Positions 36,626-44,789 of a DNA stretch of 64,000 nucleotides are shown here, piece after piece. The notes under the pieces are model-generated. The model made no database searches. It saw only the letters and a list, made by a program, of their open reading frames with translations, and was not told the origin of the DNA. The translations under genes and the position numbers were made by a program. The DNA is from Brevibacterium ihuae (lineage in GTDB: Bacteria; Actinomycetota; Actinomycetes; Actinomycetales; Brevibacteriaceae), in the NCBI RefSeq assembly GCF_900184225.1, contig NZ_FXWZ01000003.1, positions 1,429,684 to 1,493,683 on the forward strand, given 5' to 3'. How positions within the stretch are numbered: the stretch's first letter is position 1; every line of letters starts with the position of its first letter.

Positions 36626-37900
36626 TCATCCGGGCCGGGTGCGTTCGACGTCGGTGCGCGCGAGGGCGATGCCGCCGAACAGCGCGACGAGCGCGAGCGG
36701 GATCGTCGCCCACGACCAGACGGTGAACGAGACGGCCGCGAGGACGGCGAGACCGATCGCCGCTCCCATGAGGGTGGGGCCGCGGGTGAAGGCGGAGCTC
36801 CGCGCGATCTCCGCGGCATCGGCGATGGGGCCGTGGTCGACGGTGAATGAGCGCGGATGCTCCTCCATCCGGCCTCGTCGCACCTCGAGCCCGGCGCGGG
36901 CGAACTCCGCAAGGAGGGCGTCGGCGTTCTCCGGAGCGGTCCACAGCTCGACGATCGGCTCCCAGAGCTCCGCGCCCGTGGCATCGACGAGCACGAGACG
37001 GCGCAGGACACCCGCGGAATCGGCCAGCGCACGGAGCGCCTGGGCCCCGCCGCGGACCGGGCCGGGGATCCACGTCTCGGAGCGCGCCGGGTACGCCCGG
37101 ACGACGATCCACTCCGGGGAGGCGAACACCTCCTCGACCGCGTCGGCGCCGAACTCCGGTGCGGGCCGGGGGAGGATCCGCTGGGAGTCCGCGGGCGGAT
37201 GGGGTGACCGGAATGCCGAGCGGTTCCGGTGTCGGATGCTGCTCTGGACAGCGACGCTCGTCGCCAGGCTCAGCGCGGCGGCGCACCACAGCACGGCCTG
37301 CGCGGTGCCGGTGAGGCCGAGAAGTCCCAGGCCGAGGCCGAGCAGCAGACCGACGATCCCGCCGGCTGCGAGCACCGTGGATGCGGCATGGGAGGCCGGC
37401 GGGCGGGGGAGCGGCGAGATCATCGACGCCGCGGGCACCGGAGCGGGCGCGGGGTCTGCGGAACCGGTGTCGGGGATCGGTGATCCGGCGCCGGTCGTGC
37501 TCGGTGCCGACGGGAGTGCGTGCCCGAGGGCGCGCGCGAAAGCGGTGAATCCGGCGAAGTCGACGGGTGGGTGGGGCGACTCCCACTGCACGGCGGGGAG
37601 CCACTCGCTGAGCCGGAACGCGATCGATCGGCCCTCGGTGAGAGAGATGAGGAGGGCGGTGCGATCGAAATCGGAGTGGTGCTGCCGCGCGGCGGGGTGC
37701 TCGGACGGCGGGAGGTCGGTGAGCAGCCGGACCCCGGTGATCTCCGGGTGTTCGGCGAGCCGACGCTCGGAGTCCGGAGTGCGCAGCAGGATCGCCCCGC
37801 TACTGTCGACCTCGACGCGCATGCCCCTAACGGAATCGACCGCAGCACCGCTGAGGCCGGTGGGGACGAGCTGCGCGGGGTGTGGGGAGCCGGTGCTCAC
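36626..37900 (-). CDS. Membrane protein of type VII-associated module A (unknown family)
   Basis: GTG at 37900 overlaps the stop of the preceding gene, so it is the fourth and last gene of module A. Of 424 residues, the first ~165 are soluble and end in a Pro/Ala-rich stretch. A helical hairpin (STVLAAGGIVGLLLGLGLG, then AVLWCAAALSLATSVAV) spans ~175-225, and a soluble domain (~245-375) follows. A second hairpin (LMGAAIGLAVLAAVSFTVW and IPLALVALFGGIALA) ends the protein. No enzymatic motif was found. A membrane anchor or regulator of the secreted product, or its immunity factor, are possible roles. Modules B and C have no counterpart of this gene. Confidence 0.6.
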   Translation of the reverse strand: MSTGSPHPAQLVPTGLSGAAVDSVRGMRVEVDSSGAILLRTPDSERRLAEHPEITGVRLLTDLPPSEHPAARQHHSDFDRTALLISLTEGRSIAFRLSEWLPAVQWESPHPPVDFAGFTAFARALGHALPSAPSTTGAGSPIPDTGSADPAPAPVPAASMISPLPRPPASHAASTVLAAGGIVGLLLGLGLGLLGLTGTAQAVLWCAAALSLATSVAVQSSIRHRNRSAFRSPHPPADSQRILPRPAPEFGADAVEEVFASPEWIVVRAYPARSETWIPGPVRGGAQALRALADSAGVLRRLVLVDATGAELWEPIVELWTAPENADALLAEFARAGLEVRRGRMEEHPRSFTVDHGPIADAAEIARSSAFTRGPTLMGAAIGLAVLAAVSFTVWSWATIPLALVALFGGIALARTDVERTRPG

Positions 37901-38559
37901 GCTGCGGGATCCGGGGCGAAGCGGAGGCTGCGGACGGCGTCGTCGACCGCACCGCCGTAGAGGACGAGGTATGCGGGGTTCTCGAACCAGGCGGAGACGA
38001 CGGCGAGGGTCTCCTCACCGATCTCCGCGACGTAGACAAGCGAGGATGAGACGGCGGCCGCATCCGCTGCGGGTTCCGCAGTGCCGGGATCGGTGTCGTC
38101 GCCCGTGGAGGGGCCGAGGACCGTCTGCTCGATGCGGACCCACGGCAGCGGCTCGTCGGCGAGCTCGCTGATCGCCGGTTCGCGGAAGCGCGCCGCGTCC
38201 GGGACGACGAGTGCGTCGACGAAGCTCTCCCGGGTGCCAGTCCAGTGCTGCGCCTCGAGGCGGGCGACGGTCACCGGGATGAGATCGGCGGGCTCCACGG
38301 TCGCCTCGGCCTCCGCGAACGCCGGGCACAGCGCCCATGCGGCCGCGGTGACGGAAGTGGGCTGCTGCCGGGTGCGGCGGATGTCCTCGATCGTCCCGGC
38401 CCAGGCCTCGACGAGCACCCGGGTCGCCTCCGGGTCCGCGCCGGGCGACAGCCGCGGGACGAGGGTGTTCTCCATCCAGGTGTGCGGAGCGTCCGCCTCG
38501 AGCGGGAGGTCGAGCCAGGCCTCGGGGATCGTCGCGGCGAACTGCATGGACGGACTCAC
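37897..38559 (-). CDS. Module A accessory protein, candidate chaperone or immunity protein
   Basis: GTG at 38559 overlaps the stop of the effector-like gene (GTGA); an internal ATG at 38547 is an alternative. The 220-residue protein has no membrane segment or signal peptide. It starts MQFAATIPEAWLDLPLE after the first four residues and ends in a hydrophobic strand/helix pattern (LAVVSAWFENPAYLVLYGGAVDDAVRSLRF). That outline, an N-terminal W/L-rich strand and a C-terminal F/L-rich pair of strands plus helix, recurs in the proteins at 40447, 54190, 54818, 56766 and 57530. I recognise no named family. The constant linkage to ESX-like genes suggests an export-associated, chaperone or immunity role. 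Confidence 0.6.
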   Translation of the reverse strand: MSPSMQFAATIPEAWLDLPLEADAPHTWMENTLVPRLSPGADPEATRVLVEAWAGTIEDIRRTRQQPTSVTAAAWALCPAFAEAEATVEPADLIPVTVARLEAQHWTGTRESFVDALVVPDAARFREPAISELADEPLPWVRIEQTVLGPSTGDDTDPGTAEPAADAAAVSSSLVYVAEIGEETLAVVSAWFENPAYLVLYGGAVDDAVRSLRFAPDPAA

Positions 38560-39914
38560 TTCCCGATGCCGATCTTGATGAGCTTGAGGATCTGGTTGAT
38601 GTCCTTGACGATCTGCTTGGGATCGGAGTGGTCGGCCTGGCTGATGTCGATTCCGGACTTCGTCGTGGTGACGACGTTGTTGATCCCCTGGACCCGCGTG
38701 GCGTTCCGCAGGGTCTCACCGGCCGTGCGGAGGTGGGGCGAACCGCCCTCGCCGAGCTCCGTGACGATCTGCCGGATGTGCGCCGAGCTGTGCTGGTGGT
38801 TCCGCATCCAGTCCTTGGCGATGTGGAAGCGCTGAGCGGTCTCGCGGGATCCGAACACGAACCGACTGACCGGGACCTTCCCGGCCTGCTCGAGGAGCTC
38901 GCCCGGCACGGCCTTCTGCGCTGCCCGGCTGGCCAGCGGCCCGGACACCAGGTGTCGCCAGCCGGAGACGATCTGCCTTCCCCCCGGCATGCGGCCGAAG
39001 ACGTTCCGCGGTGCTCCGAGGACGGTCTTCATCGCAGCTGCGCCGCGGGTCTTCTGCAGCGGTCCGGCGACCGACTTGAAGGCTGTGGTCGCGGTCTTCG
39101 ACGCGGCCTTGCCGATCCCCGCGGTCACGACGCCGAAGATCGCGAGTCCGACCTCGGCCAGAGATGCCTCGCCCCCGGCGAAGAGGACGAGCGTCACGAC
39201 GAGGCTCGCGATGCCGATGACGAGCGCGACGATCCAGGCCCCGGAGACGAAGATCGCGATGATCCCGACGATCGCCGCCGCCCAGCTGAGGACCTCCGCC
39301 ACTGCGCGGAGCCAGCCGGCATTCTCCTGGATCCATTGCTGGATGTTGTCCCAGAAGCTGTCGGTGAGCTCGTCATCGGCACCCCGCCGGATGTTCTCCG
39401 CGAGTACCCGAGCTTCCTCATGAAGGCCGGCGAGGACGCCGTAGACGTTCTGGCGCAGCTCCTCGATCCGCTGTTCCGCCTGTTCGCGGGCCTGCTTGTC
39501 CGCCTCCTCCTCCGGTGTCAGGTCCTTCGGCGTGAACAGCCCGCCGTCGTCGGGCTCGGGGGTGGAGTCGAGGACCTGCTGGTTCTCCTTCGCCTCGGCG
39601 AGGTGCCCCTCGGCGGTGGTCTTTCCCTCCCGGAGCGTCTCCGCCCAGGCGTCGAGGTTGGTCTTCGTCGTGGAGTAGCGGCCCTCGGCCCGGCTGATCG
39701 ATTCGCGGGTCGTCCGAGCCTTGTCGCGGAACTCATCGGCCGCCTCGGTGCTCCAGTGCTCGGCGCTCTCGAGCTTCCGGAGCTCGCATACGCTCTCCTC
39801 GATCCGCTTCCGCGTCGCCTCGAGCTCCTCGGCGAACTCGGCGACGGTGTCGGGGTTCGCGGCCTCGAACGGATCGTAGGGGAAGAGGGGAGTCCAGTCG
39901 GTCGGTTCAGTCAT
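38556..39914 (-). CDS. Module A candidate type VII secretion effector with coiled-coil N-terminus and membrane core
   Basis: ATG at 39914 (aggag site) gives 452 residues. Residues ~20-200 are almost entirely helical and charged: EELEATRKRIEESVCELRKL, HWSTEAADEFRDKARTT and KQAREQAEQRIEELRQN, a WXG100/LXG-like antiparallel bundle with Trp in the turn region. A hydrophobic core (~222-285: AAAIVGIIAIFVSGAWIVAL, then ASLVVTLVLFAGG and GLAIFGVVTAGIG) follows, and the C-terminal ~160 residues are soluble and basic. There is no signal peptide. The same architecture recurs at 52847-54193 and partly at 55668-56693. I infer a type VII substrate that may insert into membranes; no nuclease, ADP-ribosyltransferase or NADase motif is visible. 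Confidence 0.65.
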   Translation of the reverse strand: MTEPTDWTPLFPYDPFEAANPDTVAEFAEELEATRKRIEESVCELRKLESAEHWSTEAADEFRDKARTTRESISRAEGRYSTTKTNLDAWAETLREGKTTAEGHLAEAKENQQVLDSTPEPDDGGLFTPKDLTPEEEADKQAREQAEQRIEELRQNVYGVLAGLHEEARVLAENIRRGADDELTDSFWDNIQQWIQENAGWLRAVAEVLSWAAAIVGIIAIFVSGAWIVALVIGIASLVVTLVLFAGGEASLAEVGLAIFGVVTAGIGKAASKTATTAFKSVAGPLQKTRGAAAMKTVLGAPRNVFGRMPGGRQIVSGWRHLVSGPLASRAAQKAVPGELLEQAGKVPVSRFVFGSRETAQRFHIAKDWMRNHQHSSAHIRQIVTELGEGGSPHLRTAGETLRNATRVQGINNVVTTTKSGIDISQADHSDPKQIVKDINQILKLIKIGIGK

Positions 39915-39966
39915 GGTCGGCTCCTGGGGAGGGGAGGATGAGAGGGGAGGTTCGAGGAAGGGGTGA

Positions 39967-40248
39967 TCACTCCTCGTCGAGCTTCCCCGCGGCGTCGGTG
40001 TCGTAGGCGTCGTAAGCCCCGGCGATGTCGCTGAGCGCCTGGGAGGCGACGTCGAGGCTCTCGGTGATCTCCATTCGGTGCTTGTCCCAGTTGTCGGTGA
40101 ACTCCTGCACGGCCCCGACGATGGGCGGAGACCAGAGCGCACCCTGCGCCTTCCCGGAGTCCTCGGACAGACCGGCGAGGTCTCCGCTCAGGGTCGACAG
40201 CCCTTCGGAGATTCCGTTGAGGTCGTCGACGTCGTACTTCTTCGTCAT
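39967..40248 (-). CDS. ESX-like small helical protein of module A
   Basis: ATG at 40248 with a ggag site encodes 93 acidic residues of two-helix character. It is a clear paralogue of the 93-residue protein at 52487-52768: both begin with a YDxxxLN pattern, have a GD spacer, share an F-DNW---R turn, an A---L-DI helix, and a YD near the end. Size and helical hairpin fit the ESX/WXG100 superfamily, but the canonical WXG is replaced by DNW. Such small proteins are usually secreted as dimers with or ahead of larger partners. It is first in the module A operon, the expected position. Confidence 0.7.
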   Translation of the reverse strand: MTKKYDVDDLNGISEGLSTLSGDLAGLSEDSGKAQGALWSPPIVGAVQEFTDNWDKHRMEITESLDVASQALSDIAGAYDAYDTDAAGKLDEE

Positions 40249-40287
40249 CGCTGTGTCTCCGGGTGGGGATCGAGGGGAACACAGCCC

Positions 40288-40293
40288 ACTATA
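40288..40293 (-). promoter_or_regulatory. Candidate -10 box and palindrome upstream of module A
   Basis: The minus strand has TATAGT at 40293-40288, inside the 12-bp palindrome ccactatagtgg (40286-40297). It lies about 40 bases upstream of the first module A start codon. No clear -35 was seen. The palindrome could be an operator for a dimeric regulator. Confidence 0.3.
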
Positions 40294-40446
40294 GTGGTCG
40301 GTGATGAGCGCGCAATGGATCTCGCCCGCAAGGGCACCCCGTCTGATCTGCGGGTTCGTGTGCCACCATGCGGTCGGGCCCGGTCGCGGACCGGTGTCGT
40401 GCCGGGGTGATCGGTGGCGTCGGAGTCGATATCGGAGGAGCCTGTG

Positions 40447-41115
40447 ATGTCATCTCCCGATCGCGGACCGCTCCCCACCCTCGAGCTCGTGCTGCCCGAC
40501 GACTGGCATCGGATCTCCGCTGATCCCCAGCGTGCTCCGGCGCAGATCGACGCGTTCCTGCGCGCGGTCTACAGCGGGTTCTCGCGGGACCGGACGGCAC
40601 ATATCCGGCGCGCTCTGCGCGGCGACCTGCTCGCGCAGGTGTCCGACGCCGCGGAGGCGCACGCCGTCGAGATGCTCCTCTGCACGATGGAGGTCGCAGG
40701 CCGCCCGCTCTCGGCCTCGGGCCTCGTCTCGCTCCAGCCCGTCGACATCTCCCGCACGGAGATCCGCGAGGCGTTCCTCGACGGGGTCTCCGAACCGGGC
40801 CTGATCGCCAAAGAGCCGGTGGAGTTCGCGTGGGGCACGGGAGCAGCTGTGATCTATGACCGCGAGCACCGCTCACCGGTCGAATCGGCGACGCTGTCCT
40901 TCATCCGCGCGCAGGACTGGTATGCGGATGTCGACGACGCCGCACGCAGCGCCCTGACCGATATGACCGGATGGTCGCGGCACGTCGATGTCCATGTGCC
41001 CGTACCGGGGACCGACGCCACTCTCCTCCTCGCGTTCTCGACCTCGGTTCGACCGGCTGCCGATGCGCTCGGCCGGCTGTTCCTCGCGATCGCCTCGACC
41101 GTCCGCTTCAGCTGA
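40447..41115 (+). CDS. Type VII-associated accessory protein, divergent from module A
   Basis: ATG at 40447, six bases after a ggaggag site, gives 222 residues with no membrane segment. It begins PTLELVLPDDWHRISADPQR, has an RALRGDLLAQV helix, and ends VDVHVPVPGTDATLLLAFST then ADALGRLFLAIASTVRF. The last block matches the C-termini of the 54818 and 56766 proteins, which have VPVPGSTRALVFHLTT with LLLATIGTLEL, and LRLTT with IVFSIAESLQF. It is therefore one more member of the module families, placed divergently. The pattern of strands then a long helix is reminiscent of Mog1/PsbP-like folds, such as LpqN-type proteins linked to mycobacterial type VII substrates, but that similarity is a guess. 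Confidence 0.6.
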   Translation: MSSPDRGPLPTLELVLPDDWHRISADPQRAPAQIDAFLRAVYSGFSRDRTAHIRRALRGDLLAQVSDAAEAHAVEMLLCTMEVAGRPLSASGLVSLQPVDISRTEIREAFLDGVSEPGLIAKEPVEFAWGTGAAVIYDREHRSPVESATLSFIRAQDWYADVDDAARSALTDMTGWSRHVDVHVPVPGTDATLLLAFSTSVRPAADALGRLFLAIASTVRFS

Positions 41116-41149
41116 CCGCCGTCGCGCCCGCGCTCCCTAGAATGGGCCC

Positions 41150-42061
41150 ATGTCCCTCTCCAAGATCGTGCTCTTCTACGTCTTCACCCCGCTGGCCGAC
41201 CCGGAGGCGGTGCGCCTGTGGCAGCACGCGCTCGCCGAGGGCTGCGGACTCACCGGCCGGGTCATCGTCTCCCACCAGGGGATCAACGCCACGCTCGGCG
41301 GGGACATCGACGACGTCAAGCGCTACGTGCGGATCACCAAGAGCTACGCACCGTTCCGGGGCGCGGACATCAAGTGGTCCAGCGGAACCGGCGACGACTT
41401 CCCGCGCCTCAGCGTCAAGGTGCGGCCCGAGCTCGTGACCTTCCACGCCCCGGATGAGATCACCGTCACCGAGGACGGGGTGCAGGGCGGCGGCGAGCAC
41501 CTCAGCCCCGGCCGGCTCCACCGGCTCGTCGAGGAGCGCGGGGACGAGGTCGTGTTCTTCGACGGCCGCAATGCGATGGAGGCCCGGATCGGCCGGTTCA
41601 GGGATGCGGTCGTCCCCGACACGGACACCACCCGCGACTTCATCGCCGAGATCGAGTCCGGCAAGTACGACGAGCTCAAGGACCGGCCCGTCGTCACCTA
41701 CTGCACCGGCGGGATCCGCTGTGAGGTCCTCAGCGTGCTCATGAGGAACCGCGGCTTCTCCGAGGTGTATCAGCTCGACGGCGGGATCGTCCGCTACGGC
41801 GAGTCGTTCGGCAACGCCGGTCTGTGGGGCGGTTCGCTCTACGTGTTCGACAAGAGGATGCACATGGAGTTCGGTGAGGGTGCGGAATCGCTGGGTCGCT
41901 GCGTGGAGTGCGGCAGATCGACGCCGCTGTTCGTCAACTGCGCGAACGAGGAATGCCGGAAGCTCTTCCTCCGCTGCGAGTCCTGCACGGAGGCCGGCCG
42001 CCATCCGCACTGCGGCGACTGCGTGCCGGAAGCTGCCGAAGCTCCGGTGCGCGCAGTCTGA
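41150..42061 (+). CDS. trhO: tRNA uridine(34) hydroxylase TrhO (rhodanese family, YceA-like)
   Basis: ATG at 41150 gives 303 residues. An N-terminal acylphosphatase-like domain ([37 protein letters not shown]) is followed by a rhodanese domain with [13 protein letters not shown] and active-site Cys185 in [13 protein letters not shown] cysteine-rich tail (CVECG, NCANEEC, CESC, CGDC) probably binds zinc. This arrangement is that of TrhO/YceA, which hydroxylates uridine 34 of certain tRNAs using oxygen toward 5-(carboxy)methoxyuridine. It is unlinked functionally to its type VII neighbours and looks like a housekeeping gene between modules. Confidence 0.93.
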   Translation: MSLSKIVLFYVFTPLADPEAVRLWQHALAEGCGLTGRVIVSHQGINATLGGDIDDVKRYVRITKSYAPFRGADIKWSSGTGDDFPRLSVKVRPELVTFHAPDEITVTEDGVQGGGEHLSPGRLHRLVEERGDEVVFFDGRNAMEARIGRFRDAVVPDTDTTRDFIAEIESGKYDELKDRPVVTYCTGGIRCEVLSVLMRNRGFSEVYQLDGGIVRYGESFGNAGLWGGSLYVFDKRMHMEFGEGAESLGRCVECGRSTPLFVNCANEECRKLFLRCESCTEAGRHPHCGDCVPEAAEAPVRAV

Positions 42062-42150
42062 CGGTGTGCGAGCAGTGACCGAGGCGCCGCCGGAGCCGAG
42101 GTGCCGGCCAGCTGCCTGCGCTGGGCGTACTGCGGGGTATGTGCTGATCC

Positions 42151-42166
42151 GCGCGCAATTGCGCGC
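42151..42166. terminator. Short perfect palindrome between convergent trhO and the glycosyltransferase
   Basis: The sequence gcgcgcaattgcgcgc is self-complementary over 16 bases and is followed by tcggtttcag. It lies 90 bases after the trhO stop and 96 bases before the stop of the opposite gene. It could act as a weak bidirectional terminator; nothing else was found in this 200-base gap. Confidence 0.35.
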
Positions 42167-42261
42167 TCGGTTTCAGATACTGCACAGTTGAGCGGGTGAG
42201 CGTCCGCGGTTCGAGCGTCCGTCGTCCGCGCCCACCGGGTTTCGGGGGTCGCGGGACGGCA

Positions 42262-43038
42262 TCAGGACACGAGGGCGATTTCGGGCTTGTGGAAGATGCG
42301 CCCGCGGGTCACTCCGCAGAGCAGGCGCTCGCCCGCACTCTGCCGGTCCCAGTGGAGCCGGCACGTGTAGAGCGTCCGCCGCACGCGGGCGGAAAGCGCC
42401 CGAACGGATCCGAACGTCCTGCCCTCGACACCCACCTCCATGTTCCGGCTCCAGCCGATCCGGGCCAGCGGACCGAGCGCGAACGCGAGATCGAGGTCGT
42501 CGTGGACCGCTGGGTCAGCGTGGTGGGTCCGGTCGCGGACCCGCAGCCACACCTCGCGTCGGAGCGCCATCGTCGACCCCCACAGCGGGACATTGCCCAT
42601 CGCCGCGCCGACGCCGAGGGTGAGGGACCAGTGGTAGGCCGCAGCGGCGATCCGGCCGCGGACCCCGGGGATGTCGTAGAAGCGACCGGGCCCGGTAACC
42701 GCGTGGAGGCCGCGGTCGTCGATCTCGCTGACGATGACCTCGATCCAGTCGGGCTGCGGTCGGGAATCGGCGTCGAGGCGGGCGAGGATCGTTCCGCGCG
42801 CGGCGTCGTACCCCGCCGCCGAGGCCGCGGCCACTCCCGGCCGGATCTCCCGGATCACGCGGGCGCCGCCGGTGCGGGCCACCTCGGCCGTGGTCGGGTC
42901 GGGCGGCCCGGGAGGTGCGTTGTCGACGACGATGATCTCAGTCGGCCGCACTGTCTGCGCACGGAGTGCGGCGAGGCAGCCGGCGAGCGCGCGGGCGTCG
43001 TCGAGCACGGGGATGATCACGGACACCGCGGCGGTCAT
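42262..43038 (-). CDS. Glycosyltransferase family 2
   Basis: ATG at 43038 overlaps the stop of the preceding membrane-protein gene. The 258-residue product begins VSVIIPVLDDARALAGCLAA, then PTEIIVVDNAPP, and a metal-binding LDADSRPQPDW near residue 90, all typical of GT2. MGNVPLWGSTMALRREVWLRV and HDDLDLAFAL match the acceptor region, where the ED/DD aspartates are expected. There are no membrane helices, so a soluble or peripheral enzyme. It is outside the main polysaccharide operon and paired with a membrane protein, perhaps in glycolipid or wall sugar synthesis. Substrate unknown. Confidence 0.83.
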   Translation of the reverse strand: MTAAVSVIIPVLDDARALAGCLAALRAQTVRPTEIIVVDNAPPGPPDPTTAEVARTGGARVIREIRPGVAAASAAGYDAARGTILARLDADSRPQPDWIEVIVSEIDDRGLHAVTGPGRFYDIPGVRGRIAAAAYHWSLTLGVGAAMGNVPLWGSTMALRREVWLRVRDRTHHADPAVHDDLDLAFALGPLARIGWSRNMEVGVEGRTFGSVRALSARVRRTLYTCRLHWDRQSAGERLLCGVTRGRIFHKPEIALVS

Positions 43039-43793
43039 GAGCGGGAACCGTCCGGGTCGGTGCGCGTGGCCGAGGCTGATCCGGCGGCGGGTGCGGGATC
43101 GGCGCGCGCACCATTCCGGCCCCGGGTCCCGGGGTTCGGTCCGGTCGCTGCGCGGTCCTCGAGGTGCCGGGCGCAGGGGAGCGCGAGGCCCGCGCCGCCG
43201 AGCGTCCCGGCGGCGAGGTCGCCGATGGTGTCGTGGTAGCCGACGCCGATCTCCTCGGAGATGAAGACGAATCCCGCCCATTCCCCGAACTCCCACAGCA
43301 CACTCAGCAAGGCCGAGAGCGCGAGGAGATTCCACAGCAGCGACCACCAGGGCAGGGGTCGGCGGGCGACATCGCCCGCAGATCTCGCGGTTGCAGATGC
43401 ATCGAGCGCATCCTGCGGGGCGCCGCGTCCGAGAGCTGAGATGCGGTGTGCGGGGTCGCGCAGGAGGACGAGCCGCCACGCGATGACGACCGCGGCTGCA
43501 GTGGCGAGCGCGTGCGCGGGGATATCGAGCCAGCCGATGCGCTGGTAGAGGCCGGTCACCGCGGCCCACGCGGCGGCGAGGAAGACGATCTGGCACACCC
43601 CGTCGAGCAGGCGCGGCAGTACGAGGAAGCGGACCAGCGTGACGCCGCCGACCACGAGGAACAGGCAGGCGCCCGAGGCGAATCCGGCGTACCACCAGGC
43701 CGCCGGCACGCTGAGCACGGCGAGGATGCGGAGAGTATCGGTGGACCACCAGCGTCCCTGCACCTCGGCCCACGAGGTTCCGGGACGCGTCAT
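43035..43793 (-). CDS. Polytopic membrane protein, YjdF/DUF2238-like
   Basis: ATG at 43793 gives 252 residues with six or seven membrane helices (LRILAVLSVPAAWWYAGF, ACLFLVVGGVTLVRFLVLP, IVFLAAAWAAVTGL and others). The segments GWLDIPAHALATAAAVVIAW and LSVLWEFGEWAGFVF followed by YHDTIGDLAAGTLGGAGLAL match the conserved pattern of DUF2238/YjdF proteins (a His in one helix, WE--EW, then DT--DL and a glycine-rich helix). The biochemical function of the family is not established. It is translationally coupled to the GT2 gene downstream, suggesting a shared lipid-sugar pathway. The C-terminus is a Pro/Ala-rich tail. Confidence 0.65.
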   Translation of the reverse strand: MTRPGTSWAEVQGRWWSTDTLRILAVLSVPAAWWYAGFASGACLFLVVGGVTLVRFLVLPRLLDGVCQIVFLAAAWAAVTGLYQRIGWLDIPAHALATAAAVVIAWRLVLLRDPAHRISALGRGAPQDALDASATARSAGDVARRPLPWWSLLWNLLALSALLSVLWEFGEWAGFVFISEEIGVGYHDTIGDLAAGTLGGAGLALPCARHLEDRAATGPNPGTRGRNGARADPAPAAGSASATRTDPDGSRS

Positions 43794-43885
43794 CCCTCGA
43801 GCATACCGGCGCCGCGATCCACTTCTCGCGCGTCCGGTGGGATGGGCCGCGCTGTCCGGCGAGTTGTCGAGCGAGGGAAGGGGCG

Positions 43886-44233
43886 TCATCGGTCGGCAGG
43901 CGGATCCGCCGCGGGCGGGCTCGGGACGAGCTTGAGCCCGATGACCGCGCCGATGATTCCGCAGAGGAACACGATCTTGCCCGCGGAGATGCTCTCCGCA
44001 CCGGTGGCCATCGCGAAGCCCACGGTGAGTGCGGCACCCACGCCGGTCCACACCGCGTAGGCGGTGCCGATCGGGATGTGCTTCGCCGCCCAGCCCAGCC
44101 CGAGCATGCTGACGATCACGGTGACCGCGAAGACGAACGTGGGCACCGGCTCGCGGAAGCCGTCGGACATCCCGAGCGCGGTCGCCCACACGGCTTCGAA
44201 CACGGCGCTGATGAGCAGGACGAGCCACGGCAT
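43886..44233 (-). CDS. SMR-family guanidinium/quaternary ammonium exporter subunit, second of a pair
   Basis: The ATG (44233) follows the preceding SMR gene's stop with no gap. The 115-residue protein has the four helices of the small multidrug resistance family, the membrane Glu13 in AVFEAVWATALG, GTAYAVWTGVGA in helix 3 and a GxxGxKL-type end (IIGAVIGLKLV). SMR dimers couple proton influx to export. Two adjacent subunits commonly form a heterodimer with opposed orientation, and the genes sit behind a guanidine-III-type riboswitch, so guanidinium is the likely substrate (the Gdx/SugE role). A Pro/Ala tail of ten residues ends the protein. Confidence 0.9.
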   Translation of the reverse strand: MPWLVLLISAVFEAVWATALGMSDGFREPVPTFVFAVTVIVSMLGLGWAAKHIPIGTAYAVWTGVGAALTVGFAMATGAESISAGKIVFLCGIIGAVIGLKLVPSPPAADPPADR

Positions 44234-44548
44234 TCAGCTCACCGCCTTGAGTCCGGCGACGGACCCGATGAGGAGGACGAGGAGCAGCACCCGGGCGACG
44301 GTCGCGCGCTCCTGGCCGGTGACGAACCCCCAGAGCACCGCGAGCGAAGCGCCGATGCCGACCCACACCGCATAGGCGGTCCCCGTGGGCAGCGAGGTCA
44401 TCGCCCAGGCGAGGCCGGTCATGCTCAGGGTGACGGAGACGAGGAAGAGAAGGACGGGCTGCCACCGGGTGAAGCCGCGCGAAGCCGAGAGCGCTCCGGC
44501 CCAGACGGCCTCGAGCATCCCGGAGGCGATGAGGACGAACCATGCCAT
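44234..44548 (-). CDS. SMR-family guanidinium exporter subunit, first of a pair
   Basis: ATG at 44548 sits nine bases after a gggag site that directly follows the riboswitch. The 104 residues form four helices: MLEAVWAGALSASRGF (Glu13), a second helix VSVTLSMTGLAWAM, GTAYAVWVGIGASLAVLWG and a final VLLLVLLIGSVAGLKA. This is the canonical EmrE/SugE length. It is translated with the second SMR gene as a pair. The leader predicts expression when guanidinium accumulates, since this riboswitch class turns genes on with ligand. Confidence 0.91.
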   Translation of the reverse strand: MAWFVLIASGMLEAVWAGALSASRGFTRWQPVLLFLVSVTLSMTGLAWAMTSLPTGTAYAVWVGIGASLAVLWGFVTGQERATVARVLLLVLLIGSVAGLKAVS

Positions 44549-44565
44549 ATGACGGACTCTCCCGT

Positions 44566-44607
44566 GAGTCAGTCTTGTCGTGGTGCGGGTACTGCTCCCT
44601 CGTCCGC
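44566..44607 (-). promoter_or_regulatory. Guanidine-III riboswitch (ykkC-III-like) controlling the SMR pair
   Basis: Reading the minus strand from 44607, the leader has gcggacgagggagcaguacc, then a second half containing cgacaagacugacuc. Conserved parts of the ykkC-III class are present in order: ACGAGG, UACCCG, GACAAGAC. Pairing is conserved with changed bases: GCGG (44607-44604) pairs with CCGC (44588-44585), and GAGCAGU (44597-44591) with ACUG-a-CUC (44573-44566), forming the pseudoknot. As I remember it, the founding example uses CCGG/CCGG and GCGCCGU/ACGGCGC instead. A gggag ribosome site follows the last helix, so translational control is likely. The downstream genes are SMR exporters, the expected target. 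Confidence 0.85.
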
Positions 44608-44789
44608 GAGCCCTGTCGCCGGGCTCCACCGCTGATGGTACCGAGTGCGGGGCGGGGCGGCAACGCCCGGGTCCCCGGACCGTCCCCGGGCGTCCCGTTC
44701 CCCTGCGTTCGCCTCCTGTTCGCCGCTGGGGAACGGCCGCGTCCGGGGCCGGATTCGCCCGACGGCGCGCGTGCATTACCCTGGGGGTC

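Noticed and set aside
36626..41115. Module A as a phage or conjugative element remnant
   Set aside because: No integrase, terminase, relaxase or attachment-site repeats were seen. Paralogy to modules B and C and linkage to eccC explain the genes better.
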